Assembly (NCBI GenBank): GCA_025458415.1
Contig: JALOSN010000010.1
Location: forward strand, 1-14,893
Source of the DNA: Hydrogenophaga sp.
GTDB taxonomy: Bacteria; Pseudomonadota; Gammaproteobacteria; Burkholderiales; Burkholderiaceae_C
DNA length: 14,893 nt
Reading direction: 5' to 3'
The notes under the pieces are model-generated. The model searched no databases. It was not told the DNA's origin and saw only the letters and a list, made by a program, of their open reading frames with translations. Numbering within the stretch: the stretch's first letter is position 1; each line of letters opens with the position of its first letter. The translations under genes were made by a program, and so were the position numbers. Shown in pieces: positions 13,744-14,893 of this stretch.

Positions 13744-14793
13744 TCAGCCCTGACCGCGACCCAGGCGTGAACAGATGGCAACCGCTTCTTGCATCATCGA
13801 CTCCACCACCTCGGCAGCAGGTCGGATGTCGTGCACCAAGCCTACACCTTGGCCCATCAGCCAGGGCATCTCTTCCCAGTCGGCCTCCGTCTCGGGCGTG
13901 GGTAAGATAACGTTGAATTTGTTCATCGGCATGGGTTGGCCGTAGAGCACAGTCTTGCCCACCACCGGCAGTCCGCTGCGCTCGGTCGGCACCTCTGCGA
14001 GACGGTGATTCCATTCCGCGACTACGCTGTTCTTCTGCAGGCGCATCGGGTTAAAGAATGGCATTTCGGGGCCAAAGATCGAACTGAACACCGTGTCTTC
14101 GCCCTTCGCTGACACGAGACGGCGCTTGTGTTCATCGTGCACGGCAGCCTCAACCGTGGCCACCATGCGTGTGCCGACCCACACCGCATCGGCACCGAGC
14201 GCCAGTGCAGCGGCCACACCACGACCATCACTGACACCACCCGCGCCCAGAACCATGGCACGACCGGCCACTGCATCGACGATGGTGGGCAACAACACGA
14301 AAGTGGGCAGGCCAGGGCTGTTGGGCAGGCCCTGGTAGTTGTGTCCACCGGCCTCGTAGCCCTGGGCCACGATGAGTTCCGCTCCCGCATCGACAGCGCG
14401 TAGGGCGTCATCTGCGCTACCCACTTGTTCCCAGTAGGCGACACCCGCCTCGCGCAGCACAGCCAGGTTGGTGGCCGATGGATGACCCCAATGCCAGGAA
14501 ACGATCGGCACCCTCTCTTCAGCACAGACCCTGACCTGCGCGTCATTGTCGAAGCAGGTGATGAAGTTGACGTTGAACGGCGCGTCGGTGGCCGCACGGA
14601 TGGTGCGGATGTATTCCCGCAACAGCTCAGGTGGTGTGAAGCCCACACCTAGCGCTCCAATGCCACCTGCCTTGCACACGGCGATGGTGAGTTGGGGCGT
14701 CATGCCGGCGAAGGCCATGCCAGCGCAGGCGAAGGGATGGCGAACGCCGTACCTTTGGGTGAAGCGGGTCGCGATGGAAGCTGTGGGTGCCAT
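13744..14793 (-). CDS. Nitronate monooxygenase family FMN enzyme
   Basis: The 349-residue TIM-barrel protein belongs to the nitronate monooxygenase (2-nitropropane dioxygenase) family, which uses FMN and oxygen to oxidise alkyl nitronates such as propionate 3-nitronate. Supporting features are the N-terminal HPFACAGMAFAGMTPQLTIAV, AGGIGALGVG, the QGYEAGGHNYQG block with the histidine expected to act as catalytic base, GAGGVSDGRGVAAALALGADAVWVGTRM for FMN phosphate binding, and the C-terminal MGQGVGLVHD. The start at 14793 is well supported by AAGGAG six bases upstream. It sits 22 bp after the MOSC gene and 4 bp before the reductase gene. The family is often annotated broadly and includes enoyl reductases and other FMN enzymes, so activity on nitronates is likely but not certain. 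A detoxification role is plausible. Confidence 0.87.
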   Translation of the reverse strand: MAPTASIATRFTQRYGVRHPFACAGMAFAGMTPQLTIAVCKAGGIGALGVGFTPPELLREYIRTIRAATDAPFNVNFITCFDNDAQVRVCAEERVPIVSWHWGHPSATNLAVLREAGVAYWEQVGSADDALRAVDAGAELIVAQGYEAGGHNYQGLPNSPGLPTFVLLPTIVDAVAGRAMVLGAGGVSDGRGVAAALALGADAVWVGTRMVATVEAAVHDEHKRRLVSAKGEDTVFSSIFGPEMPFFNPMRLQKNSVVAEWNHRLAEVPTERSGLPVVGKTVLYGQPMPMNKFNVILPTPETEADWEEMPWLMGQGVGLVHDIRPAAEVVESMMQEAVAICSRLGRGQG

Positions 14794-14815
14794 GGGAGAC
14801 TCCTTGATTGCGGGT

Positions 14816-14893
14816 TCAGGTGGGGATGTGCAGGGTATCGCCCAGGCTAAGGGTGCCGCTGCCGAGCAGCTCGACATAGACACCCATGTCACC
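14816..14893 (-). CDS. MOSC-domain protein, C-terminal fragment at the window edge
   Basis: On the minus strand the last 78 bases of the window read as 25 residues and a stop, including GVYVELLGSGTLSLGDTLHIP. This matches the closing strands of a MOSC (molybdenum cofactor sulfurase C-terminal) domain, where (G/A)xVxxxGxVxxGDxV is typical. The rest of the gene lies outside the window. It is 22 bp upstream of the nitronate monooxygenase in the same direction, so it is probably part of the same operon. MOSC proteins bind sulfur or molybdenum cofactor and act with redox partners. Confidence 0.62.
   Translation of the reverse strand, partial: GDMGVYVELLGSGTLSLGDTLHIPT

Overview
The window is high-GC DNA (roughly two thirds G+C) with the gene style of a Burkholderiales betaproteobacterium, most likely Comamonadaceae (Hydrogenophaga/Variovorax-like). 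This placement is inferred from a PsiF-repeat protein, an SphA-type outer-membrane protein, Liv-type ABC genes and a VanB-type reductase; no rRNA or marker gene is present. I see no tRNA, rRNA, insertion sequence, integrase, CRISPR array or replication origin.

Layout. (1) 1-738: the 3' part of a gene for a degenerate GGDEF-domain protein, entering from the left edge and broken by an exact 17-bp tandem duplication. (2) 754-1005, minus: a small secreted PsiF-repeat protein. (3) 1006-1349: a 344-bp divergent intergenic region with three palindromes. (4) 1350-11172, plus: a tight nine-gene operon encoding a GMC-family FAD alcohol dehydrogenase (TTG start), an aldehyde dehydrogenase, an SphA/MetA-type outer-membrane protein, a periplasmic substrate-binding protein, two Liv-type permeases, two Liv-type ATPases and a second, divergent substrate-binding protein. 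(5) 11223-12200, minus: an AraC-family regulator facing the operon. (6) 12353-14893, minus: a second operon, in transcription order MOSC-domain protein (only its last 25 codons and stop are in the window), nitronate monooxygenase, PDR/VanB-type flavin/2Fe-2S reductase, and a small SnoaL/SgcJ-like protein.

How it may work (inference). Operon 4 reads as a self-contained uptake-and-oxidation unit: a compound crosses the outer membrane through the SphA-like protein, is captured by one or two periplasmic binding proteins, is imported by the Liv-type transporter, and is oxidised alcohol to aldehyde (GMC enzyme) to carboxylate (ALDH). The substrate cannot be read from sequence; the ALDH's resemblance to phenylacetaldehyde dehydrogenases hints at an aryl or long-chain alcohol. 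The AraC protein is the obvious candidate regulator: a TTGAAAGTGC-like motif lies upstream of the GMC gene and twice, inverted, upstream of the araC gene. Operon 6 looks like a separate redox or detoxification unit. The most notable points are the 17-bp duplication, the shared motif, the two-binding-protein transporter with a degenerate ATPase signature motif, and the MOSC-NMO-reductase arrangement.
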